This document shows, piece by piece, positions 51,483 through 61,353 of a stretch of 64,000 nt of DNA. The notes beneath the pieces are model-generated. The model was not told the origin of the DNA. It saw only the letters and a program-made list of their open reading frames with translations, and did no database searches. Where the stretch lies: positions 2,061,198 to 2,125,197 of the forward strand of contig NZ_KQ955208.1 in assembly GCF_001546115.1 (NCBI RefSeq), written 5' to 3'. This DNA is from Paracoccus aminovorans (lineage in GTDB: Bacteria > Pseudomonadota > Alphaproteobacteria > Rhodobacterales > Rhodobacteraceae). Numbering within the stretch: the stretch's first letter is position 1; every line of letters starts with the position of its first letter. The position numbers were made by a program, and so were the translations under genes.

Positions 51483-51701
51483 TCAGAACCAGATCCGGTC
51501 GGCAAAGACGTGATGCACGATCCGGTCGCGGGTCAGGCCCAGCTCGGCCAATTGCGCGTCGGATTTCGCTTGCAGCGCCTCGATCTCGGCACGGCGCGAC
51601 AGCCGGGCGAAATCGGCCTCGCCGCCCCTGCGGAACGCGGCCAGCAGGCGGTCGAACAGCGCCGGCAGGCGGGGCGCGTGGAAGTCGGTCGTGATAGCCA
51701 T
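51483..51701 (-). CDS. Second DUF1127 protein
   Basis: Protein of 72 residues: MAITTDFHAPRLPALFDRLL, then FARLSRRAEIEALQAKSDAQL and AELGLTRDRIVHHVF, the DUF1127 helix pattern. AAAGGG precedes the ATG. It is diverged from the DUF1127 protein at 25082-25309. It is also followed by tandem hairpins, but without the CCUCCUCC loop. It converges on the amidotransferase gene. Confidence 0.8.
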   Translation of the reverse strand: MAITTDFHAPRLPALFDRLLAAFRRGGEADFARLSRRAEIEALQAKSDAQLAELGLTRDRIVHHVFADRIWF

Positions 51702-52312
51702 GGGAAACCCTTTCGGTCTTGGCGAATGGTTTCCTCCCCTGCGGCGACAGATAGCGGTGCCGCGAACCCGTGACCATGTCCAGTTTTGCAAGGCTGCGTT
51801 GCGGTTGAGACCGGAAATGGTGCTACGCCGAGCAATCTGCCATCCGCGCGCACCCCGCAGGGACCGACGCCGACCCGCGTTGTTCGGCGCCATGCTGGCC
51901 TAGGCGCACCGGGATGGGCTTCGCACAGCCGGAATCCGCCCCGGCCTGAAACGAAGGTCACGAGCTTGCCCGCATTGGTCTGCGCCCGGTTCGAGCCGTT
52001 CGGAGCGCCCATCTACGCCCCGCCGATCATGCCGCCGCCCAGCACCGTCACGGGCTTGGCGCCGGACATGGCGGGACCCAGCAGATCCGCATGCTTGCCG
52101 AGCCGCTCTCATGCGCGGGCGATGGCCGGATCGACGGCGCATTTCGCGACTTGACGCCGGGGCGGAGAGCGTCGTTCGCCCCGGTTTTCTTGGCCAGCGG
52201 CCCGCGCTGCATCGCCCTCTTATGCGCGGTCCCCCGGGGCGTGACCGTCGCCCTCTGGCGGGGCGGGCCATGCATCCGGGCACGGCCGGCGCGGGCCGAT
52301 GGCCGGGGCCGC
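51702..52312. other. Gene-poor stretch of about 610 bp
   Basis: No reading frame here looks like a real protein. On the minus strand 52013-52069 reads MSGAKPVTVLGGGMIGGA and then a stop, and neighbouring frames continue with a further short protein-like stretch. This may be debris of a lost gene. The promoter of the DUF1127 gene should lie at its left end. Confidence 0.5.
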
Positions 52313-52711
52313 TCAATCCTCCAGGAAAAGCGGGTCGGTCGGCACCTGCAGGGCGGTGGCAAGCGCGTTGGTCTGGCTGGCCATGGCGATCACGGCCAGC
52401 AGTTCGGAATGCATCTCGGGCGTCATGCCCTTGGCGCGGGCGGCGGCGCTGTGCGAATGCACGCAATAGCCGCAGCCGTTTGCGCTCGAGACGGCGACAT
52501 AGATCAGCTCCTTGACCAGCGGATCCAGCGCGCCGGGCGCCATGACGGCCTGGACCCGTTCCCAGGTGGTGCGCAGCGCGGCCGGGTCATGCGCCAGCGC
52601 GCGCCAGAAGTTGTTGACGTAATCGGTGCCGCGCGCGGCGCGGATGGCGTCGAAGACGGCCCGCGATTCCGCGGGCGCCTCTTCGTCGGTCAGCAGGGGA
52701 ACCGTCGCCAT
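52313..52711 (-). CDS. Carboxymuconolactone decarboxylase/AhpD-like protein
   Basis: Protein of 132 residues with the CMD/AhpD helical fold. The redox-type motif SSANGCGYCVHSHSAAARAKG is near residue 80 (CxxC plus His), as in alkylhydroperoxidase-like proteins. The ATG overlaps the stop of the cyclase gene by one base, so both are cotranslated. Whether it acts as peroxidase or decarboxylase cannot be told. Confidence 0.86.
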   Translation of the reverse strand: MATVPLLTDEEAPAESRAVFDAIRAARGTDYVNNFWRALAHDPAALRTTWERVQAVMAPGALDPLVKELIYVAVSSANGCGYCVHSHSAAARAKGMTPEMHSELLAVIAMASQTNALATALQVPTDPLFLED

Positions 52712-53526
52712 CACAGCACCGCCATGACGCGGGCCGGGCCGCCGGTGCCGCGCGCGTGCTTGGGCGCGCCGACGAAGATGGTGGCGCCGGTCGCCGGAAG
52801 CTGGTCGACCTGGGCCAGGTTCTCGATGCCATAGCGCCCGCCCGGCAGCCATGAATTGTGCACCGCGAAATCCGCCGAACTGCCGGGGTCGAGCGACAGC
52901 GTGTCGCTGGCGATGGCGGCCACGTCCAGGCTGGCCAGAAGGTCGGTGGCCGATTGGCCGAAGCCCGGAAAGGCGAACTTGCCGTCCGGCGTGTTGCGAA
53001 ACTCCGGCGTCGCCACCTTGGCGCCCCAGCCCGAGTTCATCGCCACGCAGGCGCCTTTCGGGATCTCGCCGTGCTGGCTGATCCAGGCCTCGACATCCTC
53101 GGCCTCGAGCGCGGCATTGGCATCCTCTCTGGCCTTGGCGGTGATGTCGATGACGCAAAGCGGGCAGATCAGGTTTTCCGGCGCCAGCTCCGCCACCGAG
53201 ATGCCGTCTTTCGAGAAATGTAGCGGCGCGTCGATATGGGTGCCGGAATGTTCGAAGAAGGTGATCTTCCACAGCTGATAGCCCGACTTGTCGAAGTTCA
53301 CCGCCTCTTCATAGGCGATGCCCGGCACGCCGTCGAAGGTCGGGAACCGCTCGTCGAAGACATAGGTCAGGTCCAGCACCTTGCCGCTGGCCTGGGCCAG
53401 TGCCGGCTGGGCGCTGAGCGGCCCGGCGGCGATGGCGGCCGCGCCGCTGGCCGCCAGGCCGGCGAACAGGCTGCGCCGGCTCATCATGGCGTGTTTGACG
53501 CTTTCGATCACGCAGGCATTGCACAT
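52711..53526 (-). CDS. Cyclase-family protein with Tat signal (kynurenine formamidase-like fold)
   Basis: Protein of 271 residues. A twin-arginine signal SRRSLFAGLAASGAAAIAAG lies at about residues 15-34, preceded by MCNACVIESVKHAMM. The metal motif FFEHSGTHIDAPLHF near residue 90 (HXGTHXDXPXH) defines the cyclase/formamidase family. GGAGAGAC before the ATG at 53526 supports this start. It is probably a periplasmic Mn/Zn hydrolase of an amide or lactone. It is paired with the CMD protein. Confidence 0.86.
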   Translation of the reverse strand: MCNACVIESVKHAMMSRRSLFAGLAASGAAAIAAGPLSAQPALAQASGKVLDLTYVFDERFPTFDGVPGIAYEEAVNFDKSGYQLWKITFFEHSGTHIDAPLHFSKDGISVAELAPENLICPLCVIDITAKAREDANAALEAEDVEAWISQHGEIPKGACVAMNSGWGAKVATPEFRNTPDGKFAFPGFGQSATDLLASLDVAAIASDTLSLDPGSSADFAVHNSWLPGGRYGIENLAQVDQLPATGATIFVGAPKHARGTGGPARVMAVL

Positions 53527-53720
53527 GGTCCGTCTCTCCGAATGGCGCCGGGACTGCCCCGGTCGATGCGATGCTCCCACGTCTCGCGCGTCGAGGCCAA
53601 AGATTTCCGCGCCGGGCCGGGCGCATTGCGCAAACCGGCCTCAGGACGGAATGCGCTTTCCCCGCGCGGCCGGGGCCATTATACATCCCGCGGCATTCAT
53701 GACCGCGGAAGGGAACCAAT

Positions 53721-55013
53721 ATGGCCAATGTGGTGGTCGTCGGCGCGCAATGGGGCGACGAAGGCAAGGGCAAGATCGTCGACTGGCTGTCGGAACGCGC
53801 CGATGTGATCGCGCGCTTCCAGGGTGGCCACAACGCCGGCCATACGCTGGTCATCGGGAACACGGTCTACAAGCTGTCGCTCCTGCCCTCGGGCATCGTG
53901 CGCAAGGGCAAGATGGCGGTGATCGGCAATGGCGTGGTGCTGGATCCTTGGGCGCTGTTCGCCGAGATCGACAAGCTGACCGCCCAGGGCGTCGAGATCG
54001 GCCCGGACAACCTGATGATCGCGGAAAACACCCCGCTGATCCTGCCGCTGCACCAGGACCTGGACCAGCTGCGCGAGGAAGCCGCGGGCGCCAGCAAGAT
54101 CGGCACCACCGGCCGCGGCATCGGCCCGGCCTATGAGGACAAGGTCGGCCGCCGCACCATCCGCGTTGCCGACCTCGGCGACGAGGAAACGCTGGATTCG
54201 CGCCTCGACCGCCTGCTGGCGCATCACGACGCGCTACGCCAGGGCCTGGGCGCCACGCCCATCGACCGCGCCGAGCTGCGCGCGAAGCTCTTGGAGATCG
54301 CGCCGAAGCTGCTGCAATTCGCCCAGCCGGCCTGGAAGGTGATGAACGACTATCGCCGCGCCGGCAAACGCATCCTGTTCGAGGGCGCGCAGGGCTCGCT
54401 GCTCGACATCGACTTCGGCACCTATCCCTATGTGACCTCCTCGACCACCATGTCGGGCATGGCCGCGACCGGCACCGGCATGGGCCCCTCGGCCATCGGC
54501 TTCGTCCTGGGCATCGTCAAGGCCTATACCACCCGCGTCGGCTCGGGCCCGTTCCCGACCGAGCTTGACGACGCCGACGGCCAGCGCCTGGGCGAGCGCG
54601 GCCACGAATTCGGCACCGTCACCGGCCGCAAGCGCCGCTGCGGCTGGTTCGACGCCGTGCTGGTGCGCCAGACCTGCGCGATCTCCGGCGTGAACGGCAT
54701 CGCGCTGACCAAGCTCGACGTGCTCGACGGGTTCGAGACGCTGAAGATCTGCACGGGCTACGAGATCGACGGCCAGCATTTCGACCACCTGCCGACCGCC
54801 GCCGCGCTGCAGGACAAGGTGCGCCCGGTCTACGAAGAGATGCCCGGCTGGCAACAATCGACGCAAGGCGCGCGCAGCTGGGCCGACCTGCCGGCCGAGG
54901 CGATCAAATACGTCCGCCGCATCGAGGAGCTGATCCAGTGCCCGGTGGCGCTGCTCTCGACCTCGCCCGAGCGCGACGACACCATCCTCGTCACCGATCC
55001 CTTCGCGGATTGA
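53721..55013 (+). CDS. purA: Adenylosuccinate synthetase
   Basis: GTP-dependent enzyme (430 residues) joining IMP and aspartate in AMP synthesis. The GTP loop and catalytic Asp are in [18 protein letters not shown] near residue 7. [12 protein letters not shown] is near residue 35, [20 protein letters not shown] near residue 255 and [15 protein letters not shown] near residue 300. It leads a small operon with DUF2842 and thiamine pyrophosphokinase genes. Confidence 0.98.
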   Translation: MANVVVVGAQWGDEGKGKIVDWLSERADVIARFQGGHNAGHTLVIGNTVYKLSLLPSGIVRKGKMAVIGNGVVLDPWALFAEIDKLTAQGVEIGPDNLMIAENTPLILPLHQDLDQLREEAAGASKIGTTGRGIGPAYEDKVGRRTIRVADLGDEETLDSRLDRLLAHHDALRQGLGATPIDRAELRAKLLEIAPKLLQFAQPAWKVMNDYRRAGKRILFEGAQGSLLDIDFGTYPYVTSSTTMSGMAATGTGMGPSAIGFVLGIVKAYTTRVGSGPFPTELDDADGQRLGERGHEFGTVTGRKRRCGWFDAVLVRQTCAISGVNGIALTKLDVLDGFETLKICTGYEIDGQHFDHLPTAAALQDKVRPVYEEMPGWQQSTQGARSWADLPAEAIKYVRRIEELIQCPVALLSTSPERDDTILVTDPFAD

Positions 55014-55014
55014 G

Positions 55015-55227
55015 ATGGACCTGAAAGCCCGCAAACGCTGGTCCCTGCTGATCCTGCTGATCGGCCTGCCGCTTTACATCGTGGTGGCCGTGACGCTGGT
55101 GAACTGGATGGACCGGGCCTGGGGCCGGCAGCCGATCCTCGTCGAGGTGCTGGTCTATGTCGCCCTGGGCATCCTCTGGGCGCTGCCGTTCCGCCGCATC
55201 TTCAGCGGCATCGGCAAGGAAGAATGA
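55015..55227 (+). CDS. DUF2842 small membrane protein
   Basis: Protein of 70 residues with two membrane helices (about residues 10-30 and 42-60): RKRWSLLILLIGLPLYIVVA and VEVLVYVALGILWALPFR. It matches the alphaproteobacterial DUF2842 pattern. It begins one base after the purA stop and overlaps the next gene by ATGA. Function unknown. Confidence 0.85.
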   Translation: MDLKARKRWSLLILLIGLPLYIVVAVTLVNWMDRAWGRQPILVEVLVYVALGILWALPFRRIFSGIGKEE

Positions 55228-55865
55228 TTCTCGACAGCCCCCGGGCGGTCACGCTGATCGGCGGCGCGCCGGTCAGCCGCGCCGACCTCGACGCGGCGTT
55301 GGCGCTGGCCCCGACCGTCGCCGCCGCCGACCGCGGCGCCGATACCGCGCTGGGCTTCGGCCTGGTGCCGCGGGCGGTCTGGGGCGATTTCGACTCGATC
55401 TCGGACCGCGCCCGGCAGGTGATCCCGGCCGGGAATCTGCACCGCATCGCCGAACAGGAGAGCACCGATTTCGAGAAATGCCTGACCCGCATCCGCGCCC
55501 CCTTGGTGATCGGCATCGGCTTTTCCGGCGCCCGGCACGACCATTTCCTGGCCACGCTCTCGACGCTGGCCCGCCGCATCGGCCCGCCCATGATCCTGAT
55601 CGCCGGCGATGACGCGATCACCCTGGCGCCGCCGAAAATCAGCCTCGACCTGGCGCCCGGCACCCGGCTGTCGCTTTTCCCCATGGGCCCGGCGACCGGC
55701 CGCTCCACCGGGCTGCACTGGCCCATCGACGGCCTGGGCTTCGCCCCGCAGGGCCGCATCGGCACCTCGAACCGCGCCACCGGCCCGGTCACGCTCCAGC
55801 TCGACGGCCCGATGCTGCTGATCCTGCCGCGCACGGAACTGCCGCGCCTGGCCGCGGCGCTCTAG
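55224..55865 (+). CDS. Thiamine pyrophosphokinase
   Basis: Protein of 213 residues that would convert thiamine to thiamine diphosphate, the cofactor used by the SucA encoded in this window. VAAADRGADTALGFGLVPRA near residue 33, VWGDFDSIS near residue 52, STDFEKCLT near residue 80 and GARHDHFLATLSTL near residue 100 match the TPK active site. It is cotranslated with DUF2842. Confidence 0.88.
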   Translation: MILDSPRAVTLIGGAPVSRADLDAALALAPTVAAADRGADTALGFGLVPRAVWGDFDSISDRARQVIPAGNLHRIAEQESTDFEKCLTRIRAPLVIGIGFSGARHDHFLATLSTLARRIGPPMILIAGDDAITLAPPKISLDLAPGTRLSLFPMGPATGRSTGLHWPIDGLGFAPQGRIGTSNRATGPVTLQLDGPMLLILPRTELPRLAAAL

Positions 55866-55890
55866 GCTTCTTTGCTCCCCAAATACCCAT
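55866..55890. repeat. Short TATTT...AAAGAAG element between thiamine pyrophosphokinase and oppC
   Basis: CTTCTTTGCTCC then CAAATACCC is the reverse complement of GGGTATTTG...AAAGAAG, as at 35041 and 47221. There is no accompanying GC hairpin here. Confidence 0.4.
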
Positions 55891-55902
55891 GCACCCGCGC
55901 CG

Positions 55903-56874
55903 TCAGCGCCCGCGGATCCGCGGGTCCATGGCGTCGCGCAAGCCGTCGCCGATATAGTTCACCGACAGCACCGTCAGCGAGATGAAGGCCCCCGGCAGGA
56001 TGACGCGCCAGGGATACATCTGCATCTGGTCCACCGCGTCGAACAGAAGCCGGCCCCAGGTCGGGAAATCCGGCGGGAATCCCAACCCCAGGAAGCTCAG
56101 CGCGCTTTCGGTGATGATCGCGGTGGCGATGCCCAGCGTCGCCGCCACCATGATGGGCGAGACGACGTTCGGCAGCACATGGCGCAGGATCATACGTGGC
56201 GCCGGCGTGCCGATGGATTTCGCCGCCAGGATGAACTCGCGCTCCTTCAGCCCCAGCACGTCGCCGCGCACGATGCGCGCGGTCTGCATCCACGAGGTCG
56301 CGCCGATGGCACAGACGATCAGCAGGAAGGTGCCGCCCGCCGGCCCCAGCGCCTTGCCCAAAGGCTCGCGGAACAGGGTCACCATCAGCAGAAGCAGCGG
56401 CAGCAGCGGCAAGGCCAGGAACAGCTCGGTCAGCCGCATCAAGGGCGCGTCGAGCCGGCGGAAATAGCCCGACAGCACCCCGACCAGGCTGCCGAGACTC
56501 AGCGCGATCGCCATGGCCACCAGCCCGACCGCGATCGAGACCTGGCCGCCCGCCATCATCCGCGCCAGCAGGTCGCGGCCCAGCTGGTCGGTGCCGAAGG
56601 GATGGGCCAGCGTGAAGCCCTGGTTCCGGGCGCGGTAATCGACGAAGGTCGGGTCGATCCGCCACAATACCGGTCCCAGGCTTACGAACAGCACGATGGC
56701 CGCGAAGATCACCAGCGCCAGCATGGCGCCGCGGTGGCTGCGGAACTGGCGCCAGACGTCGCGTCCCTGGCTGCGCATCGGCGCGCCCTCGACCGGGGCG
56801 TCGGGGGGCAGCGCCTCAGCCCCGGGGACGGCGGCGGGCGCGGCGGCTTCCTCGACCAGCTTCGGGTCAGTCAT
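55903..56874 (-). CDS. Peptide ABC transporter permease (OppC/DppC type)
   Basis: Inner-membrane permease of 323 residues with a long cytoplasmic N-terminus and six predicted helices. AHPFGTDQLGRDLLARMMAG near residue 85 is the OppC signature, and the EAA loop is FILAAKSIGTPAPRMILRHVLPN near residue 215 (split over 23 residues). The C-terminus is GDGLRDAMDPRIRGR. The ATG at 56874 overlaps oppB by 8 bp; it gives MTDPKLVEEAAAP. Confidence 0.94.
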   Translation of the reverse strand: MTDPKLVEEAAAPAAVPGAEALPPDAPVEGAPMRSQGRDVWRQFRSHRGAMLALVIFAAIVLFVSLGPVLWRIDPTFVDYRARNQGFTLAHPFGTDQLGRDLLARMMAGGQVSIAVGLVAMAIALSLGSLVGVLSGYFRRLDAPLMRLTELFLALPLLPLLLLMVTLFREPLGKALGPAGGTFLLIVCAIGATSWMQTARIVRGDVLGLKEREFILAAKSIGTPAPRMILRHVLPNVVSPIMVAATLGIATAIITESALSFLGLGFPPDFPTWGRLLFDAVDQMQMYPWRVILPGAFISLTVLSVNYIGDGLRDAMDPRIRGR

Positions 56875-57874
56875 AGCGGATCCTCGGGTCCAGAACGCCA
56901 TAGAGCAGGTCGGCGACCAGGGTGAAGACCACGATCAGCGCCGCGAAGATGAAGGTCAGCGTCATCACCATCGGAATGTCATTGGCATTGATCGCCAGGA
57001 TCAGCAGCTGCCCCAGCCCGTTCACCTTGAACACCTGCTCGGTGATGATGGCGCCGCCGAAGACCGCCGGCAGCCCCAGCGCGATCACCGTCACCACCGG
57101 GATCAGCGAGTTCCTCAGCACATGCTTCAGCACCACCACCCGCTCGCTCAAGCCCTTGGCGCGGGCGGTGCGCACGTAATCCTGCCGCAGATTGTCCAGC
57201 ATGGAGGCGCGCATGAAGCGGCTTATCTGCGCTGCGTTATACAGTGCCAGCACCGTGACCGGCATCACCATCTGCCGCACCTGAGCCAGGAAACTGTCCC
57301 AATCCGTCACCCGCAAGGTGGTGTCATAGATCGACGGAAACCATTGCAGCTTGATGCCGAAGACGATGATCAGCACCACCCCGGTAAAGAAGGTCGGCAG
57401 CGAAAACCCCACCATCGAGACGAAGGTGCCGATCTGGTCGAACCAGGAATATTGCCTGTAGGCCGAGACGATGCCGATCGGGACAGCGATCATCACCCCC
57501 AGCAGATAGGACAGCCCGACCACCGTCAGCGTCTGCGGCAGCCGCTGCGCGATGACGTCGAAGACCGGGCTGCGGCTCTGGAAGCTGATGATGCGCTGCA
57601 TGCCGGCGCTGAAATCCGTGCCGAAGGCGCGGTCGAACCAGTAAAGCGGCTCGACCCAGAAGAACTGCTTCAGCCACAAGGCGTAGCGGATATACCAGGC
57701 CTGCCCCAGTCCCAACGCCTCGCGCATGCGCTCCTTGACCTCGGGCGGCACGGTCAGCGGCACGTCGCCCAAGGGGTCGCCGGGCGAGGCTTCCAGCAGC
57801 AAAAAGATCACCAGCGAGATGAACAGCAGCGTCGGGATCGCCAGCATCAGCCGGCGCAGGGCAAAGTTCAGCAT
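56867..57874 (-). CDS. Peptide ABC transporter permease (OppB/DppB type)
   Basis: Inner-membrane permease of 335 residues with six helices, starting MLNFALRRLMLAIPTLLFIS, the usual OppB N-terminus. The EAA-type loop is YVRTARAKGLSERVVVLKHV near residue 225. GGAIITEQVFKVNGLGQLL is near residue 275 and DLLYGVLDPRIRYD at the end. GGGGGATC precedes the ATG at 57874; upstream in-frame codons read as non-protein. It partners with OppC. Confidence 0.94.
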   Translation of the reverse strand: MLNFALRRLMLAIPTLLFISLVIFLLLEASPGDPLGDVPLTVPPEVKERMREALGLGQAWYIRYALWLKQFFWVEPLYWFDRAFGTDFSAGMQRIISFQSRSPVFDVIAQRLPQTLTVVGLSYLLGVMIAVPIGIVSAYRQYSWFDQIGTFVSMVGFSLPTFFTGVVLIIVFGIKLQWFPSIYDTTLRVTDWDSFLAQVRQMVMPVTVLALYNAAQISRFMRASMLDNLRQDYVRTARAKGLSERVVVLKHVLRNSLIPVVTVIALGLPAVFGGAIITEQVFKVNGLGQLLILAINANDIPMVMTLTFIFAALIVVFTLVADLLYGVLDPRIRYD

Positions 57875-57890
57875 GGCGATCCCCCGGTGC

Positions 57891-59585
57891 TCACTCGGCG
57901 CGGCTCCAGTCGGCCACGTTCCACAACTGCCCCTCCCAGCCGTTCGGCGCGACGCCGGCAAGGCTGTTGGCATGGGCCGAAACCATGCCGCGATGGATCA
58001 GCGGCAGCAGGTAATGGCCGTCCGCCGTCAGCGCGTCCGTCAGCGTCCTGGCGATCTCCTGGCGCTTGCCGGGCTCGGCGCTGGCATGCAGCGCGGCGAT
58101 GCCGGCGTCATAGGCCTCGTCGCAGAAGCGCACGGAATTGTTGCCCTGCCACTGGTTCTCGGCCGAGGGGATGCGCGAACAGACGAACTTGTTCAGGAAG
58201 GAGGCGGGGTCGGGGATATAGAAGGCATCGGTGAACATCTGCGCATCGGCGTTGAAACGCTGCTGCGAATCCGGGTTGCCGGGGTCGCCGCCGAAGAATG
58301 AGGCGCCGTCCACCGCCTTCAGCTCGGTCGCGACGCCGATCTCGGACCACCATTGCTTGACCAGCGCCTGCACGTCCTGCCTGACCGGGTTCACCGTGGT
58401 CTGGAACAGCAGCGCCAGCCGGCGCCCGTCCTTTTCCCGCACCCCATCCGCGCCGGGCATCCAGCCGGCCTGGTCCAGCACCGCCTTGGCGCCCTCGATG
58501 TCCTGCGCCAGACAGTCGTCGCGGCCCGAGGCATAGGTAGCCGGCACCGGCACGATGGTGCAGGTCGGCTTGCCGGCCGGGCCATAGGTCAGCTCGGCCA
58601 GCACCGGGCGGTCGATGGCCATGGACAGCGCCTTGCGCACCGCCGGATCGCCCAGGACCGGATGCGGATGCGCCCGGGTCGAGCGTTCCTCGGCCGGCAG
58701 CTCGGGGCTGGGATCGGTCTGGTTCAGCTCGATCCGCTCGACCATCGAGCCAAAGCTGGCGACCAGCTTGCCCTTGCCCTGCGCCTCCATCGCGGCCACC
58801 GCTTCGGGCGGCAGTTGCAGGTTCCAGGCGAAATCGTATTCGCCCGATTCCAGCACCGCGCGCGCCGCCGCCATGGCATCGCCGCCGCCCTTGACCGTCA
58901 CCCGGTCGAAGGCGGGCTTGGACGCATCGCGATATTCCGGGTTGATCTCGAAGACCGCCACGTCGCCGGGCCGGAACTCGGTCACGCGATAGGGGCCGGT
59001 GCCGATGGGACCGAAGTTCTGCGCCGTGCAGCTGGCACCCGCCGCGCCGCGGCAAGCCTGAAACTGCGCCTTTTGCAGCACCGGCGTGCGCCCGCCGACG
59101 AAAGCCTGCAAGGGCGCATAGCGCGGTGCGTCGAAGTTCAGCCGCACCGTCTGCGCATCCAGCACCTCGGCCGAACGGATGCCCTCGAACTCGGCCAGCA
59201 CCGCGCAGCCAAAAGCCGGATCCATGCAATATTCGGCGGTAAAGGCCACGTCCTCGGCCGTCACCGGCGAACCATCGGACCAGGTCAGCCCCGGTTTCAG
59301 TTTCCAGGTGACCGAGGTGAAATCCTTGGCGATGCCGCCATTCTCGACGCTGGGGATCTCGGCCGCCAGCACCGGCAGCAGGCTGCCGTCATCGGCGACC
59401 AGCGCCAGGGGCTCGACCACCATCGAGGCCGGGTCCACGTCCTTGGCGCCGGTCGAGAGATAAGGGTTCAGCACCGTGGCGGCCTGCCAGTACAGCACCT
59501 TCAATTCGCCGTCGCCGCCGCGTTCGGCCAGCGCGGGGGTGGCAAGGCTCAGCGCCAGGGGCAAGGCGATCATGCGGGAAATCAT
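57891..59585 (-). CDS. Peptide ABC transporter substrate-binding protein, paralogue 1
   Basis: Periplasmic SBP family 5 protein of 564 residues with signal peptide MISRMIALPLALSLATPALA. The family motif TVLNPYLSTGAKD near residue 40 and DGSPVTAEDVAFTAEYCMDP near residue 115 are present. RKALSMAIDRPVLAEL near residue 345 is the conserved arginine/aspartate stretch. It is clearly homologous along its full length to the next gene. GGAAGAAAACG precedes the ATG. It lies 16 bp before oppB. Confidence 0.93.
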   Translation of the reverse strand: MISRMIALPLALSLATPALAERGGDGELKVLYWQAATVLNPYLSTGAKDVDPASMVVEPLALVADDGSLLPVLAAEIPSVENGGIAKDFTSVTWKLKPGLTWSDGSPVTAEDVAFTAEYCMDPAFGCAVLAEFEGIRSAEVLDAQTVRLNFDAPRYAPLQAFVGGRTPVLQKAQFQACRGAAGASCTAQNFGPIGTGPYRVTEFRPGDVAVFEINPEYRDASKPAFDRVTVKGGGDAMAAARAVLESGEYDFAWNLQLPPEAVAAMEAQGKGKLVASFGSMVERIELNQTDPSPELPAEERSTRAHPHPVLGDPAVRKALSMAIDRPVLAELTYGPAGKPTCTIVPVPATYASGRDDCLAQDIEGAKAVLDQAGWMPGADGVREKDGRRLALLFQTTVNPVRQDVQALVKQWWSEIGVATELKAVDGASFFGGDPGNPDSQQRFNADAQMFTDAFYIPDPASFLNKFVCSRIPSAENQWQGNNSVRFCDEAYDAGIAALHASAEPGKRQEIARTLTDALTADGHYLLPLIHRGMVSAHANSLAGVAPNGWEGQLWNVADWSRAE

Positions 59586-59649
59586 CGTTTTCTTCCAGTT
59601 GGTTGACGGGGCGGCCCGACCCACCCGGGGGCCGGGCCGCCAGCATGGC

Positions 59650-61353
59650 CTATTGCTTGACGCGATACCAGTCCGCGACATTCCACAGCTCGCTGTCCCA
59701 GGCGTTCAGCTTGACGCCGCCCAAGGTATTCGACACGGCCGAGGCGGTGCCGCGATAGACCAGCGGGATCACCGCATTGCTGTCCCTGGTCAGCATCTCG
59801 TTCAGCTTCTTGCCCATGGCGCCGCGTTCGGCCGGATCGACGATCTGCGTCATCTCGCCGATCATCCTGTCGAACTCCGGGTCGCAGAAGCGGCTGGTGT
59901 TCTCGCCCTGCCACTGGTTTTCCGGGCCGGGGATCTTGTCGCAGGTCTGGCGCGCCAGATAGGGCTCGGGGTTGTTGCCCTCGAAGTTGTTGGCATACAT
60001 CTCGACGTCGGCATAGAATTTCTGGAAGGTGTCGGGCGAGCCCGCGTCGCCGCCGAAGAACACCGACGGATCGACCGTCTTCAGCTCGGTCTCGACGCCG
60101 ATCTCGGACCACCATTGCTTGATGAGCGCCTGGAAATCCTGACGCACCGCGTTGACCGAGGACTGGAACACCAGCTTCAGCCGCTTGCCGTCCTTTTCGC
60201 GGATGCCGTCGCCCCCCGCGACCCAGCCGGCCTGGTCCAGCAGCGCCTTGGCGCCCTCGATGTCCTGGGCCAGGCATTCGGTATTGTCCGAGGCCCAGGC
60301 CGCCGGCGCCGGCACCAGGTTGCAGGTGGGCCTGCCGGCCGGGCCATAGCCGATCTCGGTCAGCAGCTGGCGGTCGATGGCCATGGACAGCGCCTTGCGC
60401 ACCGCTGCATCGGTCAGGATCGGATGCGGGTGCCGGGCGGTCGAGCGTTCGCCCTCGGGCAGGTCGGAACTCGGGTCGGTCAGGTTGACATGGATGCGCT
60501 CGACCAGGGAACCGAAGGCCGCCACGTTCTTGCCCTTGCCGGCCGCCTCCATGCCGGCGATGACCTCGGGCGCCAGCTGGGTGTTCCAGGCATAGTCGAA
60601 CTCGCCCGTCTCCAGCACCGCGCGCGCCGCCGCCGCCGAATCGCCGCCGCCCTTGACCACCAGCCGGGCGAAGGCGGGCTTCGCCGCATCGCGATATTCC
60701 GGGTTCGCCTCGAAGGTGATGGTGTCGTTGGTGCGGAACTCGGCCACCTTGAAGGCGCCGGTGCCCTGCGGGTTGAAGTTTTGCTCGGTGCAGGTCGGGG
60801 CCTTCTCGCCGGTGCAATTCTGAAACTGCGCCTTTTGCAGCACCGGCGACTGCGCGCCGACGAAGGCCGAGAACGGATCGGGCCGCGGCGAGACGAAGCT
60901 GATCTTCACCGTCAGCTCGTCCACCGCCTCGACCTTTTCGACGCCCTCGAACTTCGCCAGCTGTGCGCAGCCGCCGTTCGGGTCCAGGCAATAGGCGGCG
61001 GTAAAGGCCACGTCCGCGGCGGTGAAGGGGCTGCCGTCGGCCCATTTCACCCCCGGCTTCAATTTCCAGGTGACGCTTTTCAGGTCCTTGGCGATGCCGC
61101 CGTTGTCCAGGCTGGGGATCTCGGCCGCCAGCCGCGGCTCGATGGTGCCCTCGGTGGTGAAGCTCGCCAGCGGCTCCAGCGCGATGGAACTGGCGATGAT
61201 GTCCTTGGTCCCGGCCGACATATAGGGGTTCATCGTCGAGGGCGCCTGCCACATGATGACGTTCACCTGCCCGTCGGCGCCGCGTTCGGCCAGGGCGGCG
61301 GGGGCGGTCAGGGCCATGGTCGCGGCCCCCAGCATCAGGCATTTCAGTCGCAT
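59650..61353 (-). CDS. Peptide ABC transporter substrate-binding protein, paralogue 2
   Basis: SBP family 5 protein of 567 residues with signal peptide MRLKCLMLGAATMALTAPAA. It shares with paralogue 1 long stretches such as ERG-DG start, ENPEYRDA-KPAF, KQWWSEIGV and ENQWQG-N-RFCD. AAGGAG precedes the ATG. It is the first gene of the minus-strand operon (SBP2-SBP1-oppB-oppC) and is divergent from the ATPase gene. Two binding proteins could widen or diversify the peptide range. Confidence 0.93.
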   Translation of the reverse strand: MRLKCLMLGAATMALTAPAALAERGADGQVNVIMWQAPSTMNPYMSAGTKDIIASSIALEPLASFTTEGTIEPRLAAEIPSLDNGGIAKDLKSVTWKLKPGVKWADGSPFTAADVAFTAAYCLDPNGGCAQLAKFEGVEKVEAVDELTVKISFVSPRPDPFSAFVGAQSPVLQKAQFQNCTGEKAPTCTEQNFNPQGTGAFKVAEFRTNDTITFEANPEYRDAAKPAFARLVVKGGGDSAAAARAVLETGEFDYAWNTQLAPEVIAGMEAAGKGKNVAAFGSLVERIHVNLTDPSSDLPEGERSTARHPHPILTDAAVRKALSMAIDRQLLTEIGYGPAGRPTCNLVPAPAAWASDNTECLAQDIEGAKALLDQAGWVAGGDGIREKDGKRLKLVFQSSVNAVRQDFQALIKQWWSEIGVETELKTVDPSVFFGGDAGSPDTFQKFYADVEMYANNFEGNNPEPYLARQTCDKIPGPENQWQGENTSRFCDPEFDRMIGEMTQIVDPAERGAMGKKLNEMLTRDSNAVIPLVYRGTASAVSNTLGGVKLNAWDSELWNVADWYRVKQ

